Both the position numbers and the translations under genes were made by a program. The notes under the pieces were generated by a model that was given only the letters and a program-made list of their open reading frames with translations, ran no database searches and was not told the origin of the DNA. Below are positions 44,930 to 56,204 of a stretch of 64,000 nucleotides of DNA, one piece after another. Each line of letters begins with the position of its first letter. The first letter of the stretch is position 1. The stretch comes from Apostichopus japonicus (Eukaryota > Echinodermata > Holothuroidea > Aspidochirotida > Stichopodidae), in the NCBI RefSeq assembly GCF_037975245.1, contig NC_092577.1, forward strand, positions 31,339,398 to 31,403,397, read 5' to 3'.

Positions 44930-46620
44930 TTGAGGTTTGTCGTTTAGTTTATTACATACCCATTCATATGTACCGTAGGTATACTTTTGCCAAATGGTTT
45001 TGGAAATTTAACAAGCATTAATTAACATCAAAGTCACTCTTCAGGCAAAAGTTATAAGGTTCAAACCAGACGGTTTGAACAAGATCACATTCCGAAACCA
45101 AATGCTCTAGTGTTTAGCTTTCTTTCTGACAAAATGTACATAGCGAGCTATCCTTTACATTAATCTTGAATGAAAACATGTTGGTACTAACTATTCTATG
45201 CAAGAAACGGAACTGAAAGTAATGTATTTTAGTATCTCGTACAGCCAGATTAGGTAACGCAAAAATTATCTCCCAGTCATACGTCTCGCTATCGATTTCA
45301 TGCCATTTCTGGATTACTGTTGGTTGTTAATTGTGATTTGTTCTCAATTAGATACTTGTAGATATACTTTGTTACTTTGGGTGACGTAAAGGGGTTGCTC
45401 ATTACCATTTCGGTTGTGAGCGTGATGAACACTTACTTTCCATGGGCTTGGAATCGCCCAAAAATTCCGAAGTCAAAAGTAAAATGGAAATGATCAAGAT
45501 CGAACTTTGTACAAAAACCATCATACCCAAAGCATTGCCATTGTTGTTGTCGAAAAAGTCACGCACTCAAAAGCAACTTTTCGTTTGAGAATATTTGAAA
45601 AGAGGAGCTTATTTTGATAAAGGAATTACTCAAAGCAAACAGGATACCGTACGTCTCTGAGGGTATGTAGTAAAGATCCAAACATGCGTAAAAATACATT
45701 ACTAATAACATTTTTTGACATATTAATGTCATTTTTTATAAAAGTTGCATTTAAATAAAAGTCCTTTTCCATACCTCTAAGTCCTTTGTCAAATAAAACT
45801 TTCCATAAACCTTCATTTTCATCAACTTACAGTTTAACTCACTTACACTTTATACTTGTTGCGAAAGACCTAAAGTCAATCATATTCAGGCCTCATTTGC
45901 ATTTTATCTTTAACCAAAATGTTTCTCTTCACTTTGTCGGGTTTACTACACCAAATGAACCAAAAAGAAGACTTTCAAAATTGTGTATTCGGATTTGGTA
46001 AAACGGTAAATAAATAGACAAGTTGTGAAATAAGAAATGTTTTAATGAGAACAATTTTCCGATGGGCGTAAGATCTCTGGAAGACCAGAGATTCATAATA
46101 CTTTCAATACGAGACAGTTTGGGAACATAGTTCAACTTATGAAGTCTTTTTGGTGATGAGTAAAATAAGTACCTAAATAATTGGCAGGTTCGTCGCTAAT
46201 AACTAACTTTAAATTGCGAAAATAACGTGGTGGTGTCGAGGACAAAGGTCCAAACCAGAAACTTTACAAGCGTACAAAAGAAACCTCTGCCTTCCCTATG
46301 GCATCGATCAATAGACTGATCAGGTGCGTCTTCGAAAAGGGAGGAAACTTTCTCCTTAACCAGACTTTCACAATCTTCATTTTCAGATACATGGATCCCA
46401 AAAGCTCTGAAATTAAGTTGTTTCTTCGGGTAAAACGTTCTACTTTATTGGTCTCCGTAGTGTTAGCCTGGACAGCATTTTCTAGAGCGGTGATTTTGAC
46501 ATTAACAGGTCACATTCTTTGCTCTTCTCATCTATAGTTTACTCATCGATTCTTTTGCCTTGAAACTCCACCGCTTTACTTAATATCTTTCTCCTATTTT
46601 GCGATAGATTTCTTCATTGA
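44930..46620 (-). pseudogene. Broken L1-like LINE (ORF1 piece joined to ORF2 C-terminal part)
   Basis: Read on the minus strand: about 46560-46250 encodes an ORF1-like piece (VERFTRRNNLI, then in another frame SIDRCHREGRG), the L1-type RNA-binding protein. About 46210-45930 gives LNYVPKLSRIESIMNLWSSR and DLTPIGKLFSLKHFL, the end of a reverse transcriptase. About 45300-45050 gives TYDWEIIFALPNLAVRD, FQFRFLHRI and SLCTFCQKES with a following C, the zinc-finger end of ORF2. Multiple frameshifts and stops, and loss of nearly all the endonuclease/RT between ORF1 and RT end, show it is dead. Confidence 0.75.
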
Positions 46621-46679
46621 CCGTTCCACGGCATTTTGGAATAATTCGATATTATATCATCGATATATATCATATAATA

Positions 46680-47080
46680 ACTTATATACCGTTCAAGTTT
46701 ACTGTTAAAGGTCATCAATGTTGCCTCCAAATATGCATGAAGTTCAGATAATGGCCACCCGTACTCAAAATTCAAACATTGCATTTTACTGACACTAGTA
46801 CTGTTAAAGTAGTTACCGACACTGAGAAATCAAGTTGGCTATTCTAGTAATCATGAATGTCCGAGTATAATTTAAGGACGAGAACCTTCAGGAAAACGCA
46901 AAGTTGTGCTACTTACTAGATTGAAAGGGGCGGGGTAGGGGATGGGGGTAAGGGTTGGAGAGGTGTACAGCCCTACCACCCACTCCCAATGAATCCACGA
47001 ATGTGTACACGAATAATACCGGAAAGTGCGGGTACTCTACAACCATGCATGAGTACGATTAAGAGCAAAAATGATCGGCT

Positions 47081-47141
<61 letters not shown>

Positions 47142-49258
47142 TGGGACATAATTAATACAGGTACTTTATTGACTACGACAGTTATTACTTCGATGTTATA
47201 AAGTGGTCATCAAATTGCAACACTTACAACAACATTGAAATCAAAACGTATCTTAGATTCGCAAAATCAACATGCATTTTCATTATAATTTCAAGATACC
47301 CTTTGCGTTCACAAGCTGGTTACACAATCAGAGGAAGCCTGTTGTAGTTTGTCGAAAGTTGGTACCATAAGTCAATAAATTGTTGGTTTAATTTTTTTTT
47401 TAAATAAGAATATGTCATTATAAAAGGAGTAAACACGTATTGAGTTCCATGACGTATCGTGCAATGATTAAGAGAAATTCAGACACTTCCAAGGTAAGAA
47501 TTTTACGAGTCGATCCTTCAATTCAACAACCACCACCAACTTGGTATTTCTTTCTTTTTTAGTTAGACAATAATAAATTTATACCCAACACACAAAAAGT
47601 CTTATAGAACTGTCAAATAGAAAAATAGAAAATCTGCGTAGCATGAAAGACAATGACAACAGTAAAAATATATGTTTTACATAAATTTACACAACAGGAC
47701 GGTGTCCAACACCAGATGGTTCCTCTGTGAACTTTCCATGGAGATAAAAAAAAAAGTTGTTTTGCTAACGTTTTGTTTTTCGGAGAAAGAAAACAACAAT
47801 TACCATTAGAAATAGAATATTCTCAGATCATTCAATCAATAGATCAATTCCTTTCCTATTTATGCTTGCAAAATTGTTCTGTATATCTTTGCAGCAGAAT
47901 AACAAGTTGTATGTTGATATTAACTGTACATGTGTGCAAATATAACAACTTAACTCATTCAAGCAATGCATTCTGGGAAATCGTGGGTTGGATCCATGGC
48001 CGGCCAAAGTATAAATTACACAACTTAAAATTGCATTAATTTTAAGAATACTTTTAACATAACTGTTTGTTTGTTTAATCATTAATTAGACATAATTACC
48101 TCATCTAGTTTTTTTTTGTGCGAGAAAACTTGTTACACGAGAGCAATCAAATGCAACATTTACATTTCAGCTTTTGCTTCTGAACTTTTTCAAGATAATA
48201 CAAAAAGGAAAAAAAAACCTCTGAACTTTCCCATCAACAAGTTAACCTATTTTTGAATGTGTAAAAATACAACGCTTACATTTCTAATTGTGCATTTATA
48301 CACCAAATTGTCATTTACTGTTTTAAAAACAGCTGCGAAAAGTATATCTCCTCGTTTCTTGTTAGTAGAGGCAATTGCAGGAGGAAAAGACAACATTAAA
48401 ACAACATAACGAGCTGCAGGAAGGAAAGACAAATTTATACTGTAGCTGAGTAAATATTATAAAATATATTCTTTGGACTAAATAAAATTATAAAATCTTA
48501 TAGAGTACAAAACAACTGACTAAAAGAATACAGTACAAAATCTTGTTAATGTCAATTAAGGAAACCTATAACTTGCAGGTTTTAGTAACAGTCTTGTCAA
48601 ATTTTGTGGTTAAAATTTAAGACTTTTTTTCTTCCAATTCTCTTCATGTAGTATCTTTACCTCAATTTGTATTTCCAAAAACGAAAACTGACATAAACAT
48701 CAGTTATATGTTTAATTCCACTTTGTAATTGACACCAAACTTACAACACCAAACAATACTTATATTCAGAGCTGAAGAATCTTAATTTCTTCGCAAATGT
48801 GCCTTTGAATGATGAAAAGGTGAAGTAATCGCCATTTTAAATTCAACGCAGCATGAATTTTACGATCACCCATAATTACCAAAAATTAACTGCCATTTTG
48901 TTTAGTTTGATACAGTTTCTCCTCTATTATTTCATAAACAGAGTTTCATTTATTGAAAGCAATAGGTCCTGAGTATAATCTATCGAAAGTTACATTTGGC
49001 ACTATAGACCGATGAACCTTGTTTGTCTTTTAATATTATTTCTAACTTTATTTTAAGGTTACCACAAGACTACAATCAGACTGATAATATGAAGCATATG
49101 TGTAGTACAGAACCCAAGATTGCCTACTTGCAATTTGTTAAGCAATTTTGGCTAACCTGATCAATGATTATATATACGAGGTCAAAAAGATGAATTATCT
49201 TCTGACACTCTATGCAGAATGGCAACAACACCAACAAGTTTTAAAAACAATTTAAAAA
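46680..49258. repeat. Duplicated segment, copy 1 (matches 61510-64000)
   Basis: Long collinear similarity in direct orientation runs from CAATGTTGCCTCCAAATAT through ACTCCCAATGAATCCACGAA to GGCAACAACACCAA, mostly high identity with small indels. It ends close to the stop codon of the MS4A-like gene (49279), so it is probably that gene's 3' flank or untranslated region. The offset between copies is about 14.8 kb. Confidence 0.85.
47084..47139. repeat. (TA)n microsatellite present in only one copy of the duplication
   Basis: About 27 TA units. The matching place in the other copy (about 61912-61924) has only GTATATAC. Confidence 0.9.
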
Positions 49259-49278
49259 AAAAGTAAAAGGGGCCATGT

Positions 49279-49791
49279 TTAGTTATTGATGGTAACATAG
49301 CTATCATCCTCATTATCAGCTCTGTTGTTGCTATGATCATCTGGTGGAGTAGTCGGTCTGTACTGGGGATCTGCATATGAATATTCTTGTTGATTCCCTG
49401 GAGAAGGGATCGCTCTATCAAATCCAGCATTGGGTTGTAAGTAAGTAGAATCATCATCGGCTTGTACTGGGGAAGTTGCTCCTTCCCTTACATTGGGAGT
49501 CAAATACATGTCACTGGGTGGTGGTTGGGACACAGGTGGTGGTTGGGATGCATGTGGTGGTTGGTACGCAGGTGGTGGTTGGGACACAGTTGATGGTTGG
49601 TTAACAGGTGGTGGTTGGGACACAGGTGGGACTACTACTTGCTGGGGTAGACCACCACTGGGCAAAGCATGTCCAGTTGTTTGTATCACTGGGTAAGGTG
49701 CAAGTTGGCCTGGATAGGGAGGTGGGGACCCATTCTGAACGATGAATGACGAAGGGCTCTGAAACTGTGGGACCTGTGTTTGATAGTACAT
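49279..49791 (-). CDS. MS4A-like last exon (proline-rich cytosolic tail)
   Basis: Acceptor TTATATAACAG; 170 codons from MYYQTQVPQFQSPSS to VTINN and TAA. The middle holds an imperfect 5-6 residue repeat (VSQPPP, VNQPST, AYQPPH). The end has tyrosines in acidic or proline contexts (DMYLTP, STYLQP, EYSYADP, DDSYVTI), candidate SH2-binding sites once phosphorylated. This is an inference from motif shape only. Confidence 0.8.
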   Translation of the reverse strand: MYYQTQVPQFQSPSSFIVQNGSPPPYPGQLAPYPVIQTTGHALPSGGLPQQVVVPPVSQPPPVNQPSTVSQPPPAYQPPHASQPPPVSQPPPSDMYLTPNVREGATSPVQADDDSTYLQPNAGFDRAIPSPGNQQEYSYADPQYRPTTPPDDHSNNRADNEDDSYVTINN

Positions 49792-52700
49792 CTGTTATAT
49801 AAATAGAGAGAAAGAATACAGAAATTCCTTAGAATGCCTATGTGAACATCTTGAGGGAAAAAGAAAGGAGAAATAGTGAGTTTGCAAGAAGGCATCAAAA
49901 GCAATTAATACATTTTTCAAGCACAATTGATTTAGATATTATCAAGGAAAGCAGGCAGAAGAGGTTTTGGTACACTGAATGTGATCATTATTGCCTCTAC
50001 AATTGGGAAACAAGTCAAAAAGTGGATATTCATGTTTGTCAGCAAGCATTTCACTTCAAATCTAAAAGGTACTTTCCATCAAGGAGGCATTTAATAGTTT
50101 TAATAATTTAACAATCCCCATTGTCTAATAATAATTTTGTTTGTCAAGAAAGTCCATGAATCCTAAGATTTGACATCTGCTGTGATAGCAAATGCAAACT
50201 TTATCAATAATGTGCATAACTCTATTCAAATGACCTTGATAGAGAAGGAAATTTGCATTGCTGCATGTGAAGCCGGCTTTACATGCACCGTGTACAACAG
50301 ACCACGGGCATGGTGTTGTATGGCGGGCCATCAGTCTCAAATCGTGGGGAATCGACTTATACCGATTTAAATCGACATATACCAAATTTCCTTTGACTTT
50401 TACCAGTTTCCATCAGCTTTAATTGACTTCTACCGATTTAAAGCGACATTTATCAGTTTAATTCGACATATCATCGATTTAAATCGATACATACCAATTT
50501 GCATCGACAAATAACAAGTTAAATCGACACATACCAGTTTAAATCGATGATATGTCAAATTAAATCGGTATATGTCATTTTAAATCGACATATACCAATT
50601 TAATTCGACTTATACCAGTTTAAAAAAATCGACATCTACCAGTTTAAATCGATGATATGTCAAATTAAATCGGTAGACGTCAATTTCCTTGGACTTCCTT
50701 GGACCAGTTTTTAGCAACTCAAAGTGACATATACCTATTTAATTCGACATATCATCGATTTAGCTCATTAACATATTCCAAATCCCAATTCCGGTGATGA
50801 TCAATATCATCGATTTCAATTGGTATATGTTGATTTAATCAGTACATGTTGATTTTAACTGTTATAAGTCGAATTAAATTGGTATATGTCGATTTAATTC
50901 GATGATATGTCGAATTAAACTGGTATATGTCAATTTAAATCGGTGGAAGTCAATTTTAGCTGCTGGAAACTGGCATAAGTCGAATTAAATTGGTATATGC
51001 CGATTTAAGTCGGTATATGTCGATTCCCCAAGATTTGAGACTGATGACCGGCCATAGGTGTTGCACCCCGCACTCTGTGTTAAATTTGTACTGTAAACGC
51101 GGATCACTGACCCTGAGATTTGAACCCCGCAATAGATTAGGATTGAGGCAGGATCAGACTCCATGTTCAGTGTTAAATACCGAGTGCAGAGTCTCATCTG
51201 TAATATAAATGCGGCCATAATAACGACACACAGGTTTTATTTCTCGTTGGTAAAAAGTTGTTTTTAAAAGACACCATATTTTTATTGCTTGTACTTTAAT
51301 TTGATTGAGGGATTTCTTATTAAACTTTGGAAACACAACTTTTGGTTGTCAAAGGTGTTAACTTTTGACAACCAAATTTTCAAGTTTATAAGTTATTTTT
51401 AATATTTGCCTTCATTATTATGTTTTGTTTTTTATCCACACAATTGATTTACTTACCACTTGTTGTCTTGGCTTGCTTTTGTCCAAGCCGCTGCAGGTGG
51501 AACTTGCTCCAATAATGGCCAACAAAAATTCTGCTGACAAGCAAGTTAACATGATGCAATACATTGCTAAGTGAAGTCTTGCAGCTGTTAAATTCTGTAA
51601 TAAATATGAATATTCATTTAAAAGTGAATGGCAATCAACAAATTTTCAATCCTTGTAAGTACTAGTAAAACTTAAACCAGGACTGTTGTACAACAAAATG
51701 GGGAATCCGATAGAGTTGTCGTTTAATTTATTTTCCACTTAAAAGATAACTTTAGGCAGAATTGAAGTCTTCATATATTACATCCAAGAAAAAAATGAAA
51801 TATTTGAATGCTGGAAATGTTTCTATGGCTATTCCCGTTTTTATGTTATTCTGCTTAAAAGAAATATGCTAAATCTCTGTAATGATCCTTTAAGGCTTAA
51901 TTGACGACGACGTCGACATCACTGTGCAGCGCAAAATGTTATTTGTTCAATCCATTGTTTAACAAATTAACAATAAGTGGGACAAGAAAATGTTCTTTTT
52001 TCTTCATACAACAACAGAGCACACCTGATTAAAATTCCACACCATTTTGTCCTTTGACAAATTTCTAACATATTGTCAACATATCATTTGGGACAACAGA
52101 AGTATTATGTTTCCACATTGTGTTTGTGTTGAATCTGAGCAACTGACTTACTGGTCTGTGTATTAGACTGCATAGTCCAGTCACTTGATTTGTTTATTTA
52201 AAGGGTCATTCATCAAACATTAAAAGTGTTATAGGAATACAGTATGGACTAGACAGCAGTGTTTGATGTTCTACAGCATAAAAGAAATATTATTTTTGCC
52301 TAAGGCCATCCTTTAATGGTTGTACTCCTCTGTAAATCTTAAATAACACTCACATCTTTAATACACTCTCTCTCAAGTTGTGACAGGTTATTCGAAAATG
52401 CTGTATTATTTGAATAACACTCATAACCATATGGTTTGAATGGGTCATCATAGCTGCTGACTGAATCATCCTGCAATACAGCCCTTATCTGGTTTGATTT
52501 ACCCAATGAAATTGACACTGGGATGAGACCAATTCCTGAAAAAATCTTAAGTAACACTCACGTTTGAGTTACTCTGCAATACACGGTTTGAATCAGCAAA
52601 TGAAAGTGACACTGGGATAACAGCACTTGCTGAAATCACAGAAACAGTTATTGAGAACGCCATGTAGAGAGAAATCTGTAGATTGGAGGGGAAAAAAATA

Positions 52701-54413
52701 ATCTATCAGATATTGCTACCTCAAAAGACGAGCTGTTTAAAGATTTCTCTGAGTTTAACTAGCATACTCTCAGCACCATACATTCTACATACATAATAGA
52801 GCCCTTCCAAGCAAAACATGGCATCCCTCACCCCCTTTCTCTGCAGTACAGTACTTTAACAGCCAAAATGGCTTACCGTACTTTCTGACTTGTAATGTTA
52901 GTACAAAGACCCACGTACCAGTATGAGTACATGAAATTTGCTACGGGTACGAGAACGGAAGAGTGTACTCCATCATGAGTACAGATTGGAGACTACAAGT
53001 CTGCTTAACTGTAAGATCATATGTATGCATGTTATCAGCCGGACAGTTGCATAGTTTCAAAACAGTTTTGCAATTGTCAAATGCATTCAATAATTCTCTA
53101 ACTAGGAGCACCATGCATGGTTGCATTACCATGTATCACTTTGATTGACTGAAAGGGAATCCATGTTTGTGAGTAAAATACCATCATAATCCCAAACAAA
53201 TATCCTACTTTTGGTTAAGTCTTGAGATTGTCGTTGCTCTGCTATTTGATTACAGGAACTGACTGGTCTCAAATCAACAGTAATTCTCCTTTTGTATTTT
53301 CTACCGATCTTACCAGCTATGGGGCCGGCATGTTTTTCTTTTCTTTTCTTAAAAAAAAACCTCTTTTCTTCGTTTGGAGAAGTTACTTTTAATAACTCAC
53401 CAGTGTTTGACCTTTTTTGCTGAAAATCCCAAAGACAGATTTAAAGATGATAACCTATAATGAAAATTAAAGTCAAATAATGTGATCAGGTTTTCATTTA
53501 TGAGCAATAAATGTTATTTAACATAAAAATGTGCACACTTGTACTTATTTATAAGTTGCATCCATATTATCTCTTTGTAGATATGTGATGTAATAGAGTA
53601 ATAACTACTAGTAGATTCTTTACAATGTTATCGACAACATTTACATTCTCTTTGTTTTATTTTCATATTTTTAAGGAAGAATGTGAAAATTATAGACACT
53701 GAAAATACTTTAGTGCCAATTATACAGTTAGGTTATGTTAAGAGCTTCGAGATAATTTCGATTCAGAATTTGCAAAACTACCTTCATGAATACAGAAAAT
53801 TAACATTTGTTATAAATATTTAAAAATTAGGACATGAAAAACAAAGAGGAAGTTAAAGATAACAGATTCTAACTGTCACTACATGACATCACAGAGTTAC
53901 AAAATGACAGCCCCCATACAGGACTTTTATACTGCAGTAAGATAAACAGAGCCAAGATTTTTCTCAGATGTTTTGGGGGAGTTGTTAATGGCAAAGATGA
54001 ATATAATCTTGAGGTGATAGCTGGGTTTTGTTTACCTTATACAGGTTTTTGGACATTGTAGGGCTCAGTACATTTGAGCCATGAAAGTCTGACACCTGAA
54101 AACATTTAAGACGTCATTACAACTGAATTAATCGTTTTGACTATTACGACAGATATTCAAAATAATACAGTACCACGCCGATCCAAATACACCAGGCCTG
54201 CTTATCTCTGCTGTCTATTCTTCCTACAGTCACTGTGTTATTATTTACTTCTGGGAAGTCAACTCCAATGACAATGATTCCACAGATAAGAAGAGCCAGA
54301 CCAAGGAGGGCCTGAATGAGACCAGTACTCCTAGCTGGGAAACCTCTGCGCGGCTCCGCTGAGGTTTGTGTTTCCGTCGGTACCACTGGAGGTGCAACTG
54401 TTTGCCACTGCAT
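49279..54413 (-). CDS. MS4A/CD20-like tetraspan membrane protein
   Basis: Exons 54413-54174, 53454-53401, 52675-52562 or 52627 (with or without 52535-52354), 51594-51457 and 49791-49279 encode a four-span protein. Span 1 is GLIQALLGLALLICGIIVIG; span 2 starts WCIWIGV and continues VIIFKSVFGIF; SKKGQTL is the short loop; span 3 is ISLYMAFSITVSVISA; the extracellular loop has two Cys (YECYSN, RECIKD); span 4 is HLAMYCIMLTCLSAEFLLAI. This matches the MS4A fold, including the conserved E before the end of span 4. The cytosolic tail is proline-rich with tyrosine motifs. MS4A proteins are plasma-membrane modulators of signalling and Ca2+; the role here is unknown. The exact join between spans 3 and loop 2 is unresolved. 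Confidence 0.75.
50321..51060. mobile_element. Foldback element of degenerate 16-20 bp subrepeats
   Basis: The left end (GGGCCATCAGTCTCAAATCG then GGGGAATCGAC) is the reverse complement of the right end (GTCGATTCCCC, then TTTGAGACTGATGACCGGCC). Between them run many copies of AAATCGACATATACC in the left half and its complement GGTATATGTCGATTT in the right half, turning near 50690. It lies in the last intron of the MS4A-like gene. It has no coding capacity. Confidence 0.8.
51457..51594 (-). CDS. MS4A-like exon 4 (span 4)
   Basis: Acceptor TTTATTACAG, donor CAAGTG/GTAAGT, 46 codons in phase 0. NLTAARLHLAMYCIMLTCLS and AEFLLAIIGASSTCSGLDKS carry the E...A...C pattern that marks the last span of MS4A proteins. 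Confidence 0.8.
52354..52535 (-). CDS. MS4A-like exon 3B (loop 2 with two Cys)
   Basis: Acceptor GATTTTTTCAG, donor AAAGAT/GTGAGT: two bases plus IGLIPVSISLGKSNQIRAVL ... YECYSNN ... LERECIKD. It starts 26 bases after the donor of exon 3A, too close for both to be used as drawn. The two are partial duplicates of each other. Confidence 0.6.
52562..52675 (-). CDS. MS4A-like exon 3A (span 3, no loop cysteines)
   Basis: Acceptor CCAATCTACAG, donor TCAAAC/GTGAGTG, phase 0: ISLYMAFSITVSVISASAVI and PVSLSFADSNRVLQSNSN. Its second half resembles the start of exon 3B. Read-through past the donor meets TAA within 12 bases. A weak internal donor (CAGCAA/GTGCTG, ending at 52627) would join in phase to exon 3B. 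Confidence 0.6.
53401..53454 (-). CDS. MS4A-like exon 2 (rest of span 2)
   Basis: Acceptor TCATTATAG, donor ACACTG/GTGAGT, 18 codons: VIIFKSVFGIFSKKGQTL. Joined to exon 1 it gives a continuous span 2 and the basic loop typical of MS4A proteins. Confidence 0.65.
54174..54413 (-). CDS. MS4A-like exon 1 (N-terminus, span 1)
   Basis: ATG at 54413 lies three bases after a possible acceptor (TACCACAG), so a non-coding 5' exon is likely upstream. It encodes MQWQTVAPPVVPTETQTS, span 1, a loop with NNT, and AWCIWIGV before donor GTG/GTACTG. 80 codons, phase 0. Confidence 0.75.
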
Positions 54414-54664
54414 GGTCTGTGGTAAAGGCTGTTGTACTGTTTGAACACCCTAGTACTCGGTGGCTCCAAATAGCCTATAGTATACAGTACCTGATGTAGG
54501 TTTAGAAAGGTTTAGAGAACATAGTACATGTAGTATTTTGTAGTAGCTCAATTGGTTACATACAATGCACCAGTACACCTGTACATGTCCTATAAACAGA
54601 CAGACTAATTCAAGAATACGATGCAGACCTGTGTAACAGAGCCCTATTGTACCACACAATACAG

Positions 54665-54708
<44 letters not shown>

Positions 54709-54711
54709 CAT
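54665..54711. repeat. Compound (CA)n(TA)n microsatellite
   Basis: CACACACACACA followed by TA units and CATACATACA. Confidence 0.9.
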
Positions 54712-54865
54712 ACATGAAAATATATGTAGTATAACTGTAGCTGTACAGTATATCACCATTATATCTTGAAGGTCACGTTTGTGTGTAAAACCTGCCCCTT
54801 TCTTTTTCCTTCGTGAAATCTGTGGATCCACAATATCATCGTTAAGTATTATCGTCAAACCTCTT

Positions 54866-54912
54866 TTACTTATTATTTATTTATTTATTTATTTTTTATT
54901 TATTTATTTATA
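54866..54912. repeat. (TTTA)n microsatellite
   Basis: About a dozen TTTA/TTAT units with one T-rich interruption. Confidence 0.85.
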
Positions 54913-55576
54913 TCTTTTTTTTGGGTGTGCTTTATTTGTACAGTGACTAAGTTCTTGTAGCTATTCTGTGGTCGGATGGGTTTCACGTACACTTCATATC
55001 CTCCTAACAGAATCACCATACAGCATAAAAGATTGGTATTGTTGACTTTATGTCTACAATTTACAGTATTGTAACTCAACTTTTTTTCAGAATACATTAC
55101 AGGTGTTTCAAACACAATCGGTATTTTGCATCCGCTGAATACTGAATAAAAACCTAGGTAATATGGAAAGCTATACTCTTTAAGATTTGTAGGCAGTAAA
55201 TTTCAAAAGGTGTACTGTGGTGTGTACTGTACAGTTTATACAGTACTTCACTTGATCTTGCTGGTGCCTGCTCAGGGTTCTTCACAAATTTTATGATGTA
55301 AAGCACACACTTTTGTTTGCCACTTGAACAGACTTATTTTGTGCTATAGGAAAAACCATTTATTTACATATATTTATTCTAGTGCGTGTGCACGCTACAC
55401 TATTGGCATTACTGGCCAAGTGAACAATACCTATATGATTGGACCTTGAAACTCAAAGTTTCATATAGTACAGAGACTATCAGAGTAGCCAACTTATTAT
55501 GAGCCTGTCACGGTGCTCAAAGCGCCCTCCCTTTGTAGATACCTACATGACTAAACTCCCTGGTGTGTTGTCCACC

Positions 55577-55675
55577 TTAAAGACATTGCAGACTCGCCCC
55601 AAACCGCGTGCTGCCATCTGAAAAAGTTAACTTTCTGTTGCTTGCAAGTGACGTTTTGTTCGTGTTTTGTTCTCC
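55577..55675 (+). mobile_element. Partial copy of the TTAA MITE (left end only)
   Basis: TTAAAGACATTGCAGACTCG, then CCATCTGAAAAAGTTAACTT, match 36850 onward. Similarity fades near 55675, and no right terminus was found. Confidence 0.6.
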
Positions 55676-56204
55676 TATTAGAGTCTATATCAATCCGCTT
55701 GGATGTACTCCTCCAGGAAAAGTTCCAAAATGCAGTAGGAAAACATCTTTGTTGACCTGTTACCAATCAGGATCAAGTTTTTTTGTGGCTTGCATGTTGA
55801 AAGGCATGTTCAATGGAAGTATATGTTGTGCAGAAATTGGGTCAATTGAGGCAATTTTAGACCCCTTTAGGCCTCCCACGAGCAGCATACGAAAATTGTT
55901 TACTACAGAGTGAAGAGGTTTGTTTACAAGTGACGTAAACTTCCGGCTACGATAGCAAAAATCTGCATGGTCATGATACAGAAAATTGATGGTGCCATGA
56001 AAGGCCAAATTGTCAGCTAGCTGGTGATGGGTAGCGTTTAGCAAGTGAGAACTTCTATCTACACTAAGAGACCATATTTCTTTTTCTCAATGGGGCTGTT
56101 AAAGGGCGTATGCAACCCTAAGCTGTTTTTTCACAACAACTATTTGCAACGTTAAGTACTATCCCTTGTATCCCTTGAAGTTTGTGTTATAGGCTTTCAT
56201 AGAC

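Noticed and set aside
54036..54095. Possible 20-codon exon (VSDFHGSNVLSPTMSKNLYK) in the MS4A-like gene
   Set aside because: It has usable AG and GT sites and phase 0, but inclusion would split membrane span 2. Skipping it gives a continuous span that fits the family.
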